Positions 22,347 through 34,100 of a stretch of DNA of 64,000 nt are shown one piece after another. The position numbers and the translations under genes are program-made. How positions within the stretch are numbered: position 1 is the stretch's first letter; each line of letters begins with the position of its first letter. The stretch covers positions 562,049 through 626,048 of the forward strand of contig MU001673.1 in assembly GCA_010093515.1 (NCBI GenBank). Direction: 5' to 3'. The stretch comes from Lineolata rhizophorae (taxonomy: Eukaryota > Ascomycota > Dothideomycetes > Lineolatales > Lineolataceae). Under the pieces are notes generated by a model that saw nothing but the letters and a program-made list of their open reading frames with translations, was not told the origin of the DNA and ran no database searches.

Positions 22347-25063
22347 GGGGAGGGGAGATTTGTGTGTACGAGGTTGTGGATAGTGGTGGGTGTGAGAGGT
22401 TAGTGTTGGCGGGCAAGGAAGGGGGTGTGCTTGCTAAGTCTTGGGTTTGTCTTCTCTTGAGGGAGGGAGAAGGGGGCTCGGGGAGGGGGGTGGGCCAAAA
22501 GTTCTTCCTATGGTATTTTTTCTGTTATATATTTTGTGGGAGGGGTTTTTTTTGGGTCTGGGGTCGGGTTTGGTTTGGTGGGCTGGGGATAGGGAATTGG
22601 GACGCGTGGGTGTGGATGGATGGTCGTGGGATCTGAAGGCGGAGAGCGGCGAGGTCGACTGATGCCGTCTGCCTAGCCGGAGGTAGATGCGAGTTACCAG
22701 AGGTGAGGGGGAGAGGGAGGGGTTGGTAGCTAGCGGTGGGCGTGGGCGTGGGCGTGTTGGAGGAGGTTGGTAGCTTGGTCGGTAGGAAGAAATTCGAGGG
22801 GATCATGAAGTTCTCTCGCGTCGATTTTGATCGCTTTGGTGACGGGACGCCCTAACTCAGCCCGTGTCCCATTCAGCGGGGGATTCGCAGGCGATGCGGG
22901 CACTTGCGCCCCGTGTCTACGTACGTGGTAGAGCGCTCTGGGCTCGCGCGCTTGTGCCGTACACGCGATGCGGTGGTTAACGGAGCGTGGTGGAGAGGCT
23001 CGCTCGCTTTCTGTTTCCCCGCTAGCGTGGTGGTCAGGCTGGCCGCTGCCTTCATCCGGCACTCTCGTCGCCGTCGCGGAGCGTCTTGCGTGGGTGGATG
23101 GATGGGTGGTCCTTTTCTTTATTTTTTTTTGCTTTTATTTTTATTTGTTTGTTTATTTTGGGTCTCTCTGCAGATGACAAACGTTGCACCGCCGCTGATC
23201 AAAGACTTTTGATCGACGCGGACGCGTGACGACTGAGAACGACTCGGCCGATTGCCCTCGAAGCTACTGCTAACGGCCTGCTGCTGGACGATCGCCGCAC
23301 GCTGGCAACGCGGCCGTTGATCGAACCTGGCCTTGCTGGCCGCGGGCGGCCTGATCGTTGGGAAGCCGGCAAGTGGACGCGTCGTCGTCTTTCGAACTCG
23401 AACTCGTCGTCGCTTTTCAGACCTACTTTTGGGGCGTTGGAATCTTTTGTCGAAACGTCGGCAAACTAAACAGTGACTTCCAGCAACGGTTCTGTCAAAC
23501 CAACCAGCAAAGCTAAGGACACAAGAATGGCCGAGGTACGTTGGCCCGTCGCGCGCTTGCAATTGGCTCGAATAGCCCGCGATACCGTGCGACAATGGCG
23601 CCGTGGCCGAGTTGCATCCCGGGATTCCGCGCGAGAACCGCCTCCGGTGGACATGAATTCCTTTGATGCGATCTACCGGAGAAATTCCCAAACCACATGA
23701 CGATGCCTCCTCGCCCGCCAGCGCGCCCTGCGTCATCCTCGCAAACTCGAGGTCTCGGCTCCAGTCGATCTGATAGAGAACGTTTTCATCCCCGACACGC
23801 TCCCACGAGGGCCCAGTCGCCCTGGCCGTTGGGTGCTGAGCCCCGCAATCCGTCTCGGGCTGCGCTCCGCCGCCGTCTACATACATGCCCATCGAACGGT
23901 TATCGCGCAAGTCTTTCCGCCTCCGGGCGCTGGCAGCGACGCCTGATCTTCGCCCTTGTCATGTAGGTCCAAGCGGTCCGCCAGGCAGTCGTATCCCAGC
24001 CGAACGCACCCAGTATGTGTGGCAGAAGCGCGCCAACAACCTAGAACAAGTTGCGCTTCCCCCTTTGACCACGCGTTCCGCGCACGCACACAACAGCTAT
24101 ACACAGTCCCAAGCCGACGACGAAAGCTCCCTGGCAGACAACCACGTCCACCCCAGCGCCCTCCGGCGGAGCCCTACGTACGGCCCACCACCACCCTCCA
24201 CTAACAACCCCCTTGCCCCCTCCCCCCGGACCCCGCCGCATGCGCCATCCACCCAACCAACCACGGCCGCGCCCACCAGCCTGAAACATCCTGCCTCCGG
24301 CGCGACCATGTGCCCACGACGATCGACGGCGCGCGCCCCGCCGCCGGGGAGGCGGCGAGCTGCATTGCCGGACTCCGCCCGCAGGTGCTCCCGACGGGGG
24401 CACGTATGTACGGTCGCCCGCGCACGCCGGCGGAGAGACGCAGCTTCGCTACGTCTCTGCGCGAGACGGCTGGGGAGGGGAGAGGATGGGGGGCTGATCG
24501 GCGCGCTCGGGTCGCCACCGTGCGGAGCGAGCTGAGACGGAGAGGCCCCGTCGATGTCGATGTGGACGAGGAGGAGGAGGAATGCGGTGTGCCGGGGCCG
24601 GCGGTGCGAAGGAACGAGGAGGGCCTTGCCGTCCAGCCCTCTCCGTCGTGTTCGAGAGAGGTGTGCATATCCTCCTGGGCTGCCAGCGCTCCCGCTCGGC
24701 CGTTTCGCCCTTTTGTACCCCCCGTTCTCGCACCCTCCTTCCTCGTTCCGCCGGCCTTGCTCTTCGCTCTTCTTTTCTTTTCTTTTTTTTTTTTTTCCTG
24801 TTTTGCCTCCTCCGCAATTGCGATCGACAGCGCTTCTCTGGCGGGGCTGCCGCGTCCCCGCGGCCCGCTTGTCAGGGTCTCAAGTTTAGCCCCCCCGCCG
24901 CCACCGGACCCAAGTCCGCGTCCCCGGCGGCCTCGACCAACACGTCCGCGCCTTGACGATAAAGGAGGCTTCCCGCGGCGCGCGGGCGTGGCCGGCGAGC
25001 GGCGCTGGCGCCGCATTTAGTGCTGCGTTGCTTTCCTCTGCTTCCCCCTACCGGGCTGCCGTC
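22347..25063. other. Intergenic region upstream of the tetraspanin gene
   Basis: This 2.7 kb interval holds the 3' UTR of the bromodomain gene and the tetraspanin promoter. Open frames of 263 codons (23119-23910, minus) and 271 codons (24201-25016, minus) have no domain and end or start in homopolymer-derived Lys/Glu tracts, so I do not call them. T-rich tracts occur near 23118-23155 and 24775-24797. Confidence 0.45.
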
Positions 25064-26961
25064 ATGGCATATACCAGGTTGCAAATCGGAAGGGTGGCCA
25101 GCTTGGTGGTGAGCGTTGAATCCTCGAGCGAGAATGTGGCTGTGGACATGGATTGTTGTCCGAGGGGAAACTGAATGTCTGAATGGGATCCAGTACTTGT
25201 TGGTGCCAGTCGTGGTAGCGAGGTAGGCCGAGTTCGCTGTTCTTTTGGGGGATAATCTTCGTAGATCACGACACTCCTTCCGCCATTCTAGCTCCGATGA
25301 ATCGCTTCACCAAACACATGTTTTCATTCAAGCAGTTTCAATCGCCCTCCTCGAATGGAATTTCCTTCAGAAGTCTTCTCATGCCTTCCAACGTCTCGTT
25401 CCGAGCCAAACCAACAATCCAACTAACAACGACCGCCCTCCTCCCAGCTACGCCCTGCACACTATCCTAATCCACTCGCTCCCCATCCCGCGCGCCTTCG
25501 CCGCCCTCGCCCTCGCCCTCCCCTTCCTCGCCGCCCTCGCCATCGAAACCATCTTCTACCTCGACCGACGCAGCACCGCCCTCCGCCGCTCCAGCGCCAG
25601 CAGCACCGGCTCCCGCCCGCAGCGCAAGCGCAGCAGCGGCACCGGCCCCCACAGCGTCGCGACGGCCGCCTCGCACGCGACGGCCGTCCTGACAGGCCCC
25701 GCCGCGACCACCCAGCCACGGCGGCCCCGGCGCGGGAGCGCCAGCGGCGGCCCCGGCGGCGGCGCGCACGCGCCCGACGCGTCGCCGCTCTCGTCGCCGG
25801 CGCGGCGCTGGCCGGCCAAGGCGACGCTCGGGCTGGTGGCGGCGCTGGCGGCGCTCGAGGCGGCGCTGGTCGGGCTGGCGGGGCCGTACGCGGGGCCGGC
25901 GGGCGCGTCGCCGTCGCCGCCGCTGCGCGACGCCGTCCTGGGCGCCGCGTGGCAGGCGCTGTTCGACGCCGGCGACGGGGCCGCGCTGCGCCGCGTCCAG
26001 GACGCGCTCGCGTGCTGCGGCTTCGCGGGGCCGCGGGATCGCGCTTGGCCGGTCGCGGGGGGGGGCGGCGACGCGCGGACGTGCGCGGGGGCGACGGGTA
26101 GGACGGTGGGGTGCTTGGCGGGGTGGAGGGCGGAGGTTAGGAGGGTGGCGGGGGGGCTGGTTGTGGTGGTGGGGTTGGTGGTTTTGTGGGAGGTGAGTTT
26201 CGGGGAGGGGGGAAGGGCAAGGGGGTTGGGGGGTAGAGGGGTGTTTTTGCCCCCATTTCGTTCCCTTGCTCGGGTTTCCGCAGGCGGTGCTGCGCCTGCG
26301 GTGTTTTGAGCAATTCCACCCCGGGGAGGGGGGGGGCGGGGGGGGGGGGAAGCCCCCTTTTAATCATCGTCCACGCGCAGACTGACCATCTCGCATCGAA
26401 CCAACGCGCAGTTCACGATCCTCCTCTTCCCCGCCCGCCGCCCTCCCTGGCTGCGCGCCCACGTCCTCGGTGCCGCGCCTCCCCCGCCGGCCGCTTCCCC
26501 GCTCGCCGCCGCCGCCTCCCCGGACGTCGAGGCCCAGCATCCCCGCCCGCGCCCCGTCGGCCACGTGCGCGAGTCCCAGGCCGACGCCGCGGCCTACGCC
26601 GACGACGACGACGACGACGAGAGCGAGGACGAGGACGAGGACGAGGACGTCCAGGTCGTGGACGACGACGGGCGCTTGTTGGTGGGCGAGGACGCCGCGC
26701 GCGCGCGGGAGGAAGGGGCCAGGGGCGAGGACGAGTGAGTCTTGCCTCCGAGACGTTGGTTCTGTTTGTTTGTTTGTTTGTTTGTTTGTTTTTTTTTTTT
26801 TTTTTTGGGCGGCCACGTGCGGGACTTGTGGAGTGTTGATGCTGACGTGGGCGGGCCCCGGGCGCAGGGCGATGTGGTTGGTTCCGAGCCATGAGCAGGA
26901 CTCGCTGGAGCGGCGGGGAGGAGGGGACGCGGGACAGCCTCAGCTGCGGCGGGGTGGCTAG
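25064..26961 (+). CDS. Tetraspanin-family membrane protein, fungal Tsp3-like
   Basis: Five exons, 25064-25108, 25194-25222 (29 nt), 25448-26192, 26412-26734 and 26868-26961, give 411 aa with consistent phases; donors are GTGAGC, GTAGGC, GTGAGT and GTGAGT. TM1 is rebuilt across exons 1-3 (VASLV-YLLVPVVVA-S-YALHT). TM2 is in RAFAALALALPFLAALAIE, TM3 in ATLGLVAALAALEAALVGL, and TM4 in VVVVGLVVLWE-FTILLF. The large extracellular loop carries the diagnostic CCGF motif and two further cysteines (TCAG, VGC). The loop between TM2 and TM3, usually a few residues, is about 80 residues of Ser/Arg/Pro-rich sequence. The cytosolic tail is highly acidic (about 25 Asp/Glu) and ends in AMWLVPSHEQDSLERR. Fungal tetraspanins act in membrane organisation, polarity and host entry. 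Exon 2 and the skipped 26284-26300 segment are my splice choices. Confidence 0.8.
26763..26806 (+). repeat. GTTT tetramer and poly-T tract inside an intron
   Basis: About seven GTTT units run into roughly 17 T residues within the last intron (26735-26867) of the tetraspanin gene. A GCTGACG branch-like site and a GCAG acceptor follow. It is simple sequence and could affect intron length between strains. Confidence 0.75.
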
Positions 26962-27918
26962 GGCGTGGAGGGAGGGATGCGTGCGGGGTTTCCTGGGTTG
27001 GAGTGGTGAGGCGAGATGGGGGGAGTGAAGGTTAGAGCGACGGGGTAATTTTGGAAAGTCGGAATGGTATGGCAAACTTTGGTATTCAGGCGGCGGCCAT
27101 TTTCATCTACTGATGTTGCGCTACGGCTATATCTAGAGGTGCTAGGACATGCGGTATCGTCGTTGCTACAGGCGAGCATCTGTACCTTTATCTTTTCTTT
27201 TCCCCCTTTCTCCTTTTTGATCTCACTCACAAGCGCCTCCCTTCTATGTCCCTGTTCTTCTGCAATCATGCGTTCGACGGCGAAACTTGAGTTTGGAGGA
27301 ACTCTGTGAAGGAAAGTCGAGCTGTGCCTTTCTAGTTCCTATTCAGCCTCCTAAAACCCGTTGCGGGGATCCCGACAGCGTGAGTCGACGGGCTCGTACC
27401 ATCTTCAGAAGAACCCGAGCGGTGTCTTCACCGCTGTTTGTCGGGGCACCAATTGCGCGCACCACTAGATCAAGCACGCAGCCGCGTTTACCGCGACGTG
27501 GCCCCTTTGACAGACCTCTTTACCTGAGGTAGGGGTCGTAGTTTGATGGCATACTATTATCCTCTGATGCCCATGGGCAAAAGCTCAAGATTTGGTTGCA
27601 AGAGCTTTTTGAACGTACAATCCATGTCAAACAATCCTGATACAATGCACCAAAGCGAGCAGGTGATCTAATCGACAAGTATTCGATACACAATGCGTAT
27701 GCGCTTGCACCGTTTATGCCCTATTCAATTCCGCGCCCAACAGTTTTCAGCCCAAAGCGAAGCATTCCAAGACCGAACAGTGAAGAAAACTAAATCTTTC
27801 CCACGTACGCGAGAAGAACGCATCCCTATTATTACATCCCTTCCCTCTGCCCGATGCATCAACCAACCCCCTCCACCCCACCTAGTCGTACACCACCCCC
27901 AACCCCACTCTCACCTCC
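26962..27918. other. Intergenic region between converging genes
   Basis: This stretch holds the 3' regions of the tetraspanin (plus) and the App1-like phosphatase (minus). Only short open frames occur, without recognisable domains. No repeat or RNA gene was recognised. Confidence 0.5.
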
Positions 27919-30900
27919 TCACTTCCCCCAACTCTCCTTCTCGTTCAACCCCCTCTGCACCTCCTCCACAACCCGCACGCACTCCTCCGCCACGTCCTCG
28001 CCCACGCGCCAACTCCTCAACACGACCCCCTTCGAATCCAGCACCTCCTTCGCCCTCGCCCACCGCCTCCGCCACGTCTCCTCGCGCTGCTGCTGTTGGC
28101 GCGCCGCTCTGCTCAGCTGGACTGCGGCCTGCTGCTGCTGTTGCTGCTGCTGCTGCGCGGACGCCGCGCCTGCCAAGCCGGCGACGGCGGGATCGGCCGC
28201 GGCTTGGCCCTGGCCCGCCGAGCCCGCCGTGCTGGCCGCGGACGCGCGGCGAGCGCCGGTGCGGGCCGCGCCATTGTCGCCGTTGTTGCCGGCACCGCCG
28301 CCGGCGGAGATGGCGCCGACGGGCTGCGCCTGCGCGCCCGAGGCGGCGTTCCAGGCGCTGCGGACGCCCGACCCGGCGTACGAGGCCGCGGCCGCCGGGT
28401 ACGAAGTCAGGCCGCGACGGGGCGGCGGGGGCGGAGGGGCTGGCTTGCCCGGTTGGGTGGGCGGGGAAGGGGCGGCGGAGGAGGAGCGGGGGGCGGGCTG
28501 GCTGGTTTGGCTGTTGTTGGGGCGGCTGGTTTGGCTGGCTGGTCTGTTGCTTCCGGGTATGTGAGCGGAGGCTGGAGGGAGTTGGTTGTATGCCGACATG
28601 AGTTTCTCCCGGGCAGATGAAGCGTAGGATTGTGATTGCTCCTGGGTGGAGCTGTCTGTTTGCGCTCGGACTGGAGTCTGTGACGAGGATGGTCTGTCGG
28701 AGTTGTTGGCTCGAGTAGGTGACGAGTGTGGTTGCGATGTCACACGCGAAAGAGACGTCGTCGGTTGTCCGGTATGCGGGGCGCTACGTCGCGGAGGTGG
28801 TGGTGCTGGCACTGGTTTTCTCACTGGTGTTGATGACCGAGACGAGGGTGCTTCGCCGGGTTTCTGTTTTGTCTCGCTCGACCCCGAACGCAGGGCGGTA
28901 GGTTTCTTGGGCGGCGTTGGCGCTGGCTTCTTTGCGCTAGCGATTGAGGCTATAGAGTTGCGCTTGGGAGAAGCGGTAACTTCTGAGATGCCGTCGGGAG
29001 CGGTCCGCATGTTCGATGGAGATTCAGATAATCGATGCGGCTCTTCGCCATTAGAAAAGTCGACAAGTTTGCCCATTGGAGGATCCATCTGATGTCTTTG
29101 TGGAGCAGCCGGTTCAGTAGGTCTGCGTGGTGGCAGTCTCGGCGGTTTCTCCTCCTTGACATCCCCATTTCGAGCCTCGCGTTCTTTCCGTTCTTGCTCT
29201 TCGAAGTCTCGAAGAGATGCCTCAATCGCAGCTTTGAGTTCTGGATCGTCATCTTGTGCGTTGGACAACGGATCGGCAGCCTGTTTGTTGCCGGCCGAGA
29301 AACCTTGCATATTGTCGTCATTGTTTGAGATCCGATCGCCGGTTAGCGGTCCCATGGAAGAGTCAAAGAAGCCCTGGGTTTGAGGGATAGTGACATCCCT
29401 GATATACACACCAAGGACTCGACCGGGGTTTTCCTGAACGAATTGCGTGTACACTTCTAGGTCTGCCTCGCCGCTATCGCCAACGAGGATGAATCTCCTC
29501 TCCGGGAAATCACTCGCAATCTTATCAAGCGTGCCTTTCTTGCGTTCCGCAACGGGTTCAAATATCCCTTGAAGCATGCCGCTGTACTGTTTGAGGTGGA
29601 AGGACCCAGGAGGCAAGCCGGCTAGTGAAAAGAACTTCGTCAAAACGGGGTAAAGCTGCCACGGCGAATTGGAGACGTAGTGAAACTTGACGCCCATCTT
29701 GGCGAGACGAATGTACCACTCCTTAACCCCTTCAATTGTTAGGTCGGCCAGATCCCTGATGAAGGCGTTGCGAAATATCTCCCGAGCTCCAGCGCTTATA
29801 GCAGAATGTTTGATGGTATCGTCAATATCACTAATGACGCTAACACCCTTAGGCTCGGTAATAAGGACTCGCTCAGTGACTGATAGATTCTCAGAAGCAA
29901 GAATACGAACGTGGGTTGGCACAAAATCCAGAGCGGCACGAATTGCGAAGTGGCCGTACGGATTAGTCATTATGGTCCTCTGCCGGGACACACTCTCGTT
30001 ATAGAAGAATGCGCTTATAGGAGTGTTCGCTAGCGGGTTCGATAGAAACGGTTTCAGTCGGGCCATGAGATGAGCATTTGCAGTTGCCAGCTCAGCGGGA
30101 CTCATGTTCGCAGGCTGTACCCACGACTCCCTCCTCTTGATAGAATTGACTGGGCTATCTCTGCCCGGAGAGTCCGTGTTGCCCGGACTTTGCTGACCTG
30201 GCCGAGAAGATGCCATCTGCGAGCGGCCTCGATTTTCGGGCATGTCAACGCTGTCCGCATCAGATGCTTTGTTTGGTTGCTCGCTAAATCCTCCGCGTGA
30301 AGCTACATTTGCCTCCGATTCGCCTTTCTTCATGATCGATTCCGCTTCCTTCGACGCTATCTCGTCTATCCGTTGGGAAGACTTGGCATCGGCGCGCTGA
30401 CGTAGTCCCTGTGGACTCGGATTCCGACTCGATGCTGCGCTTCCGGTTTGGCTCGACTCATATCCTGAGGGCGCAGGTATTCCCACCAATTGCCTAGCTA
30501 GGCCAACAAATATGCGCTGCTTCCTATTCATAGCGCCCCTATGTGGTGAGTATACCCATCCCCGGATATCAACATCCACTATAGCGTTGTCGTCTTCGTA
30601 TTGCTCCCATTGTTTTCGCCAAAACTCCGCATCGCCAGTTCCATTCGTATCTCGAACGTCCCTTCCATCGCCGGACGACTGTTGTATGGTACCTGGCTCT
30701 GCCGAGGGCTGAATGCTATTAGAAAACCTAATTATCGCCGTAAAAGTCTGGCTCCGCGTATACGAACGACTTGCCTTCGACTTTATATGCCTTCTCGCAT
30801 AGCTCGGAAACAAAATCATCTCCTCATCTCCGCTCCTCACCATGGCGGCATCCGGCCACGCCCCCGGCGCCTGCTCATCATACGGTTCCGTCACCTGTCT

Positions 30901-31101
30901 CTCCCTGTTTCCCCAGCCCGACGAATAGCTCTGCTGGTACGACTGCCGCAGCTCGTTCGCCGCCTTCAGATAGCCCGCCAACTTCCTTCTCCTCGCCCCG
31001 GGCTCCCGGCCTTCGCTCCTGAGCCCACCCATTGCCGCGGACGTATCTCGCCGTCCATCGCCGACACCACCACCACCACCACCGCCCGCAGAGCTTGTCA
31101 T
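27919..31101 (-). CDS. APP1: Phosphatidate phosphatase App1-like, actin-patch associated
   Basis: A single exon of 1060 aa from the ATG at 31101. The N-terminal block AGYLKAANELRQSYQ is the usual start region of this family. A conserved core follows: DVDIRGWVYSPHRG, then the HAD-like catalytic motif DIDDT at about residues 425-429 (preceded by VISD), then FHYVSNSPWQLYP, and ERRFILVGDSGEADLEVY, which holds the later HAD motifs. The family dephosphorylates phosphatidate to diacylglycerol; yeast App1 sits at cortical actin patches. The C-terminal third (about residues 700-1060) is Pro/Ser/Gln-rich with PPxPPR-type stretches fit for SH3 binding, matching that location. Upstream of 31101 the frame stays open for about 530 bp but has no ATG, so a longer N-terminus would need an upstream spliced exon. 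Confidence 0.9.
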   Translation of the reverse strand: MTSSAGGGGGGGVGDGRRDTSAAMGGLRSEGREPGARRRKLAGYLKAANELRQSYQQSYSSGWGNRERQVTEPYDEQAPGAWPDAAMVRSGDEEMILFPSYARRHIKSKASRSYTRSQTFTAIIRFSNSIQPSAEPGTIQQSSGDGRDVRDTNGTGDAEFWRKQWEQYEDDNAIVDVDIRGWVYSPHRGAMNRKQRIFVGLARQLVGIPAPSGYESSQTGSAASSRNPSPQGLRQRADAKSSQRIDEIASKEAESIMKKGESEANVASRGGFSEQPNKASDADSVDMPENRGRSQMASSRPGQQSPGNTDSPGRDSPVNSIKRRESWVQPANMSPAELATANAHLMARLKPFLSNPLANTPISAFFYNESVSRQRTIMTNPYGHFAIRAALDFVPTHVRILASENLSVTERVLITEPKGVSVISDIDDTIKHSAISAGAREIFRNAFIRDLADLTIEGVKEWYIRLAKMGVKFHYVSNSPWQLYPVLTKFFSLAGLPPGSFHLKQYSGMLQGIFEPVAERKKGTLDKIASDFPERRFILVGDSGEADLEVYTQFVQENPGRVLGVYIRDVTIPQTQGFFDSSMGPLTGDRISNNDDNMQGFSAGNKQAADPLSNAQDDDPELKAAIEASLRDFEEQERKEREARNGDVKEEKPPRLPPRRPTEPAAPQRHQMDPPMGKLVDFSNGEEPHRLSESPSNMRTAPDGISEVTASPKRNSIASIASAKKPAPTPPKKPTALRSGSSETKQKPGEAPSSRSSTPVRKPVPAPPPPRRSAPHTGQPTTSLSRVTSQPHSSPTRANNSDRPSSSQTPVRAQTDSSTQEQSQSYASSAREKLMSAYNQLPPASAHIPGSNRPASQTSRPNNSQTSQPAPRSSSAAPSPPTQPGKPAPPPPPPRRGLTSYPAAAASYAGSGVRSAWNAASGAQAQPVGAISAGGGAGNNGDNGAARTGARRASAASTAGSAGQGQAAADPAVAGLAGAASAQQQQQQQQQAAVQLSRAARQQQQREETWRRRWARAKEVLDSKGVVLRSWRVGEDVAEECVRVVEEVQRGLNEKESWGK

Positions 31102-34100
31102 CTTAGGCCAGTCCGCCACAGCAGGCGCATCTTTGCCGCGGGTCGGCGGCGGCAGCGGTGTGCGCGTTCCTAGCCAAAGCCCGAGGCCTCGCCAGCGGAG
31201 CGCCTGCAGCAAGCCGACGAAGGGACGTCTACCGCCCGCTGCGGCTACAGCTGCAGCGGAAGCGCCTCCCTTCGCCCTAAGGAGCCGGTGCTGCTGCTGC
31301 CGCTGCTCCCGTAGCGCCTGCCGGTAGAGGATGTAGCGGTAGATGCGCGCCTGGGCGCGGTGTCGCAGCGCGTGGAGGGTTTCGTGGCGGAGCTTGGAGA
31401 GGTGCGCGCGGGCGCGTTGGCGCGTCTGCGGAAAGAGGTAGCGGAGGAGCGGGGCGAGGGCGCCGCCGCTGGTGCGTCGGCGAGGCGCGAATGGGTGTTG
31501 GTGTGGAGGTCGGCGGAAGGGGCTAATATGGCTGGGGAGGAAGCTCTTGCGGCGCAAGAAGCGGAATCGCGGAGCCAGGGTTGGTTGTTTTAGGTGAGCG
31601 AAAACTTTCGGAAGAGCTGAGTAGGTGGGCAAGGACCGGTAGCTTCTAGGATGGAGCGAAAAGGAGCGGTAAAGTGTCTGGTTAGTGCGATTGAAGAGAT
31701 GCGAGAGAGAAAGAGAGTGAGAGAGAGAGAGGCGTCGGGGTGACCACGCGTATGGCTGGTAGCGGTCACCTGCAGCTAAGACGGTCGTTCGCAGGCGTCA
31801 GCATGGCGAAGCGAGTGCGTCCTCCTGCAGTGGCACGTCATTCTTCCGGGCTCCTAAAACGTTCCTCCGTCTCCCGAAACACTTTCCCAACGTCCTCCTT
31901 TCGAAGCCATCATCTGACTTTTCCGCCGGTTGGTACCGTCGAATCCCCCACGCACGCGGTCTCAAGAATGCTAAGGACTGGTATCTTCCATCACAAAATT
32001 CGAGGGCACAGCTGCCTTGTGACGCAGAAGAACCGTACACAAGACAAATCAATAGTGAAGCTCAAGTTGAATGGAACCATTAAACGACTAAACATTACAA
32101 GGCAATGCATGCTACAAGATCCTATACTGCCGAGGATGTGGTGCACATGTCAGGCCTGTCCATGCTGCCAAATACATCCTACGAATCCCCAGTCTCTCCT
32201 CGACCCTGGCAGGTGTTCCTTGCACAGTCTACTAGGTAGGTATCTGCCGAGCTGCTTCCAGTTTATCCCTCCACCTCCGACCTCACAACTGGCTCTTGGA
32301 AAAGTATGAGGCTTGAAGTGGAAGGCCATTCCACGGTCCTTCGTCACGGACGAATCTTAGCGTCGAATAGCTGCTATGTCCGGGCTGGACATAAGCTGAG
32401 TCATTCGTCATTACTTTCTTGAAATCGCATGCCTTCGTCTCGGTACACTTTGTGCATCCGCTACGCTGTTTATTTTCTTTCAAAGGCCCGGTGGAGTTCG
32501 GGCAGTAGCATGTCGTTGGGGACGTATTCCCTTGATCACTATATGTACGCGCAAGTACTCGTTAATGTCAGACATTGCTCGAAGTGTCGTAACGTGGAAA
32601 GAGGGTTCTTGCCTCGGAGCCATATCGACAGTTCGTTCCCAAGTAATGCACGGTGTCTTGAGTCGCTCTCCCTGGTCGAAAGACGATGTGCTGGTCGTCT
32701 GATGATTCCCTATACGGTAGTTCAGTCAGTGACGTCTTGTCGTTCCATCCGTAATCAGCCAGGTACCTAGTCGATTCAAGATTTTATTTCCACACTCAGC
32801 TACAATTGACTTGACAGAAGAGATTGTAAACTTTCGTTCACCTCCGTAGCAGCAAGTAACCGAAGTTATCGAGGCGGGAAAGCAAGACCGAAAGAGACGC
32901 AGCAGAGAGAAGACTCTTATTGCATTTATAGTGGGCCGACCTAACTCCTGGTTCGAAACAATATCCTAGAGGGCATCGACAGCAATTTATACACAAGAGG
33001 AGGCGGTAAATGGGCACTTGGAGGGAGAGAGCTGGGCGGAGGCAACGGCAATCCAAGAGCCTCCTGTTTCACTCGGGTCGGCATGCCATCAAGAGTGGCG
33101 AGAGGAATCTTTGGAAAGGGCTGCAGAAGGCAACCGAAAGGGACACAATATCGGGAATGGAAACGAGCCATCAGATGGAAAAGCCATCGCCGCCGGGCTC
33201 CGATTCGTCGTACGTTTCGTTTCTACTTGTTTCGAGGGAAGCACGCTTAATCGCGTGGGGTTTCCGAAACACCATGCCCGAGACTTGCTGTCTGTAAGTT
33301 GACCCGCTCCTTGGGCAGACGCTTCTGTTCTTGCGTTCATAGTTCTAATTGACAACTAATTATTTCCGTCCCTCGTATTTAGGGCGTTACGGCGGAGCGT
33401 TTCTCGGTCAGACAAAGTGGCTTCGGCGAAGGACCTGCGGCCTGTTCCGGCTTCGCGTGGCATTAACAGTCTGCTAAGACAATGATCGATTAATGCAGCG
33501 TTAGGAGGTCTTTCAAAGGCCTTACCATGTGGTCAAGCTGACAAAGATTAAGAAAATCTCATCGGTTAAACCTAGTGTGGACTGATATCTTATGTGAATG
33601 GATTATGATTTGCTCTTTGTATTCCATAATGTCAATGACACTGTCTCACTATCTGAACACTTAACAATACCGACTTTCTAGGCTCCTCAGGCATTGTGTA
33701 GACCGGAATTTTCCCGCACAATAGGATCTACCGGCCGCCGTGCATCTCCCCCACACTACAATCTTGGAGAGAACTGTTTAGACGTTAATCGCCTGAAACA
33801 TTTGCCAACGCACGCCATCAGTAGGATCCACATCGACTGCAAGATTGTATGTATGCAAGATCCATTGTTGTGGAGCCGAAACTATTGTCCAGGCGACATC
33901 CTAGATCAAAAAAGCAAATCGTCAAGTGCGGAGTCGCTTGCTCCTCAGGGATCATCCCACGCCACCTACTCGATGCGGCCAGCGAACAGCAGCCGTCCAT
34001 GGCCGACGTCTCATGAGTTTCGAATCCTCTTCACACCGCTCTTTGATAATTGACTCTCGTGGCAGCGCTAGGCGAGTGCAGCCTCACCACGCATGTATTT

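Noticed and set aside
23119-23910. 263-codon minus-strand open frame upstream of the tetraspanin
   Set aside because: Ends in Lys/Asn residues derived from a T-rich tract and shows no domain or splice structure.
24201-25016. 271-codon minus-strand open frame
   Set aside because: Contains a Lys/Glu stretch from a poly-T tract and Arg/Ser/Pro filler; lies in the tetraspanin promoter region.
26284-26300. Possible 17-nt exon between tetraspanin exons 3 and 4
   Set aside because: It has a good CAG acceptor, but including it shifts the frame of the following exon, while direct joining keeps TM4 and the tail in frame.
27919-31632. Longer App1 model starting at 31632
   Set aside because: The codon at that position is TTG, not ATG. 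The first in-frame ATG is at 31101 and fits the family N-terminus.
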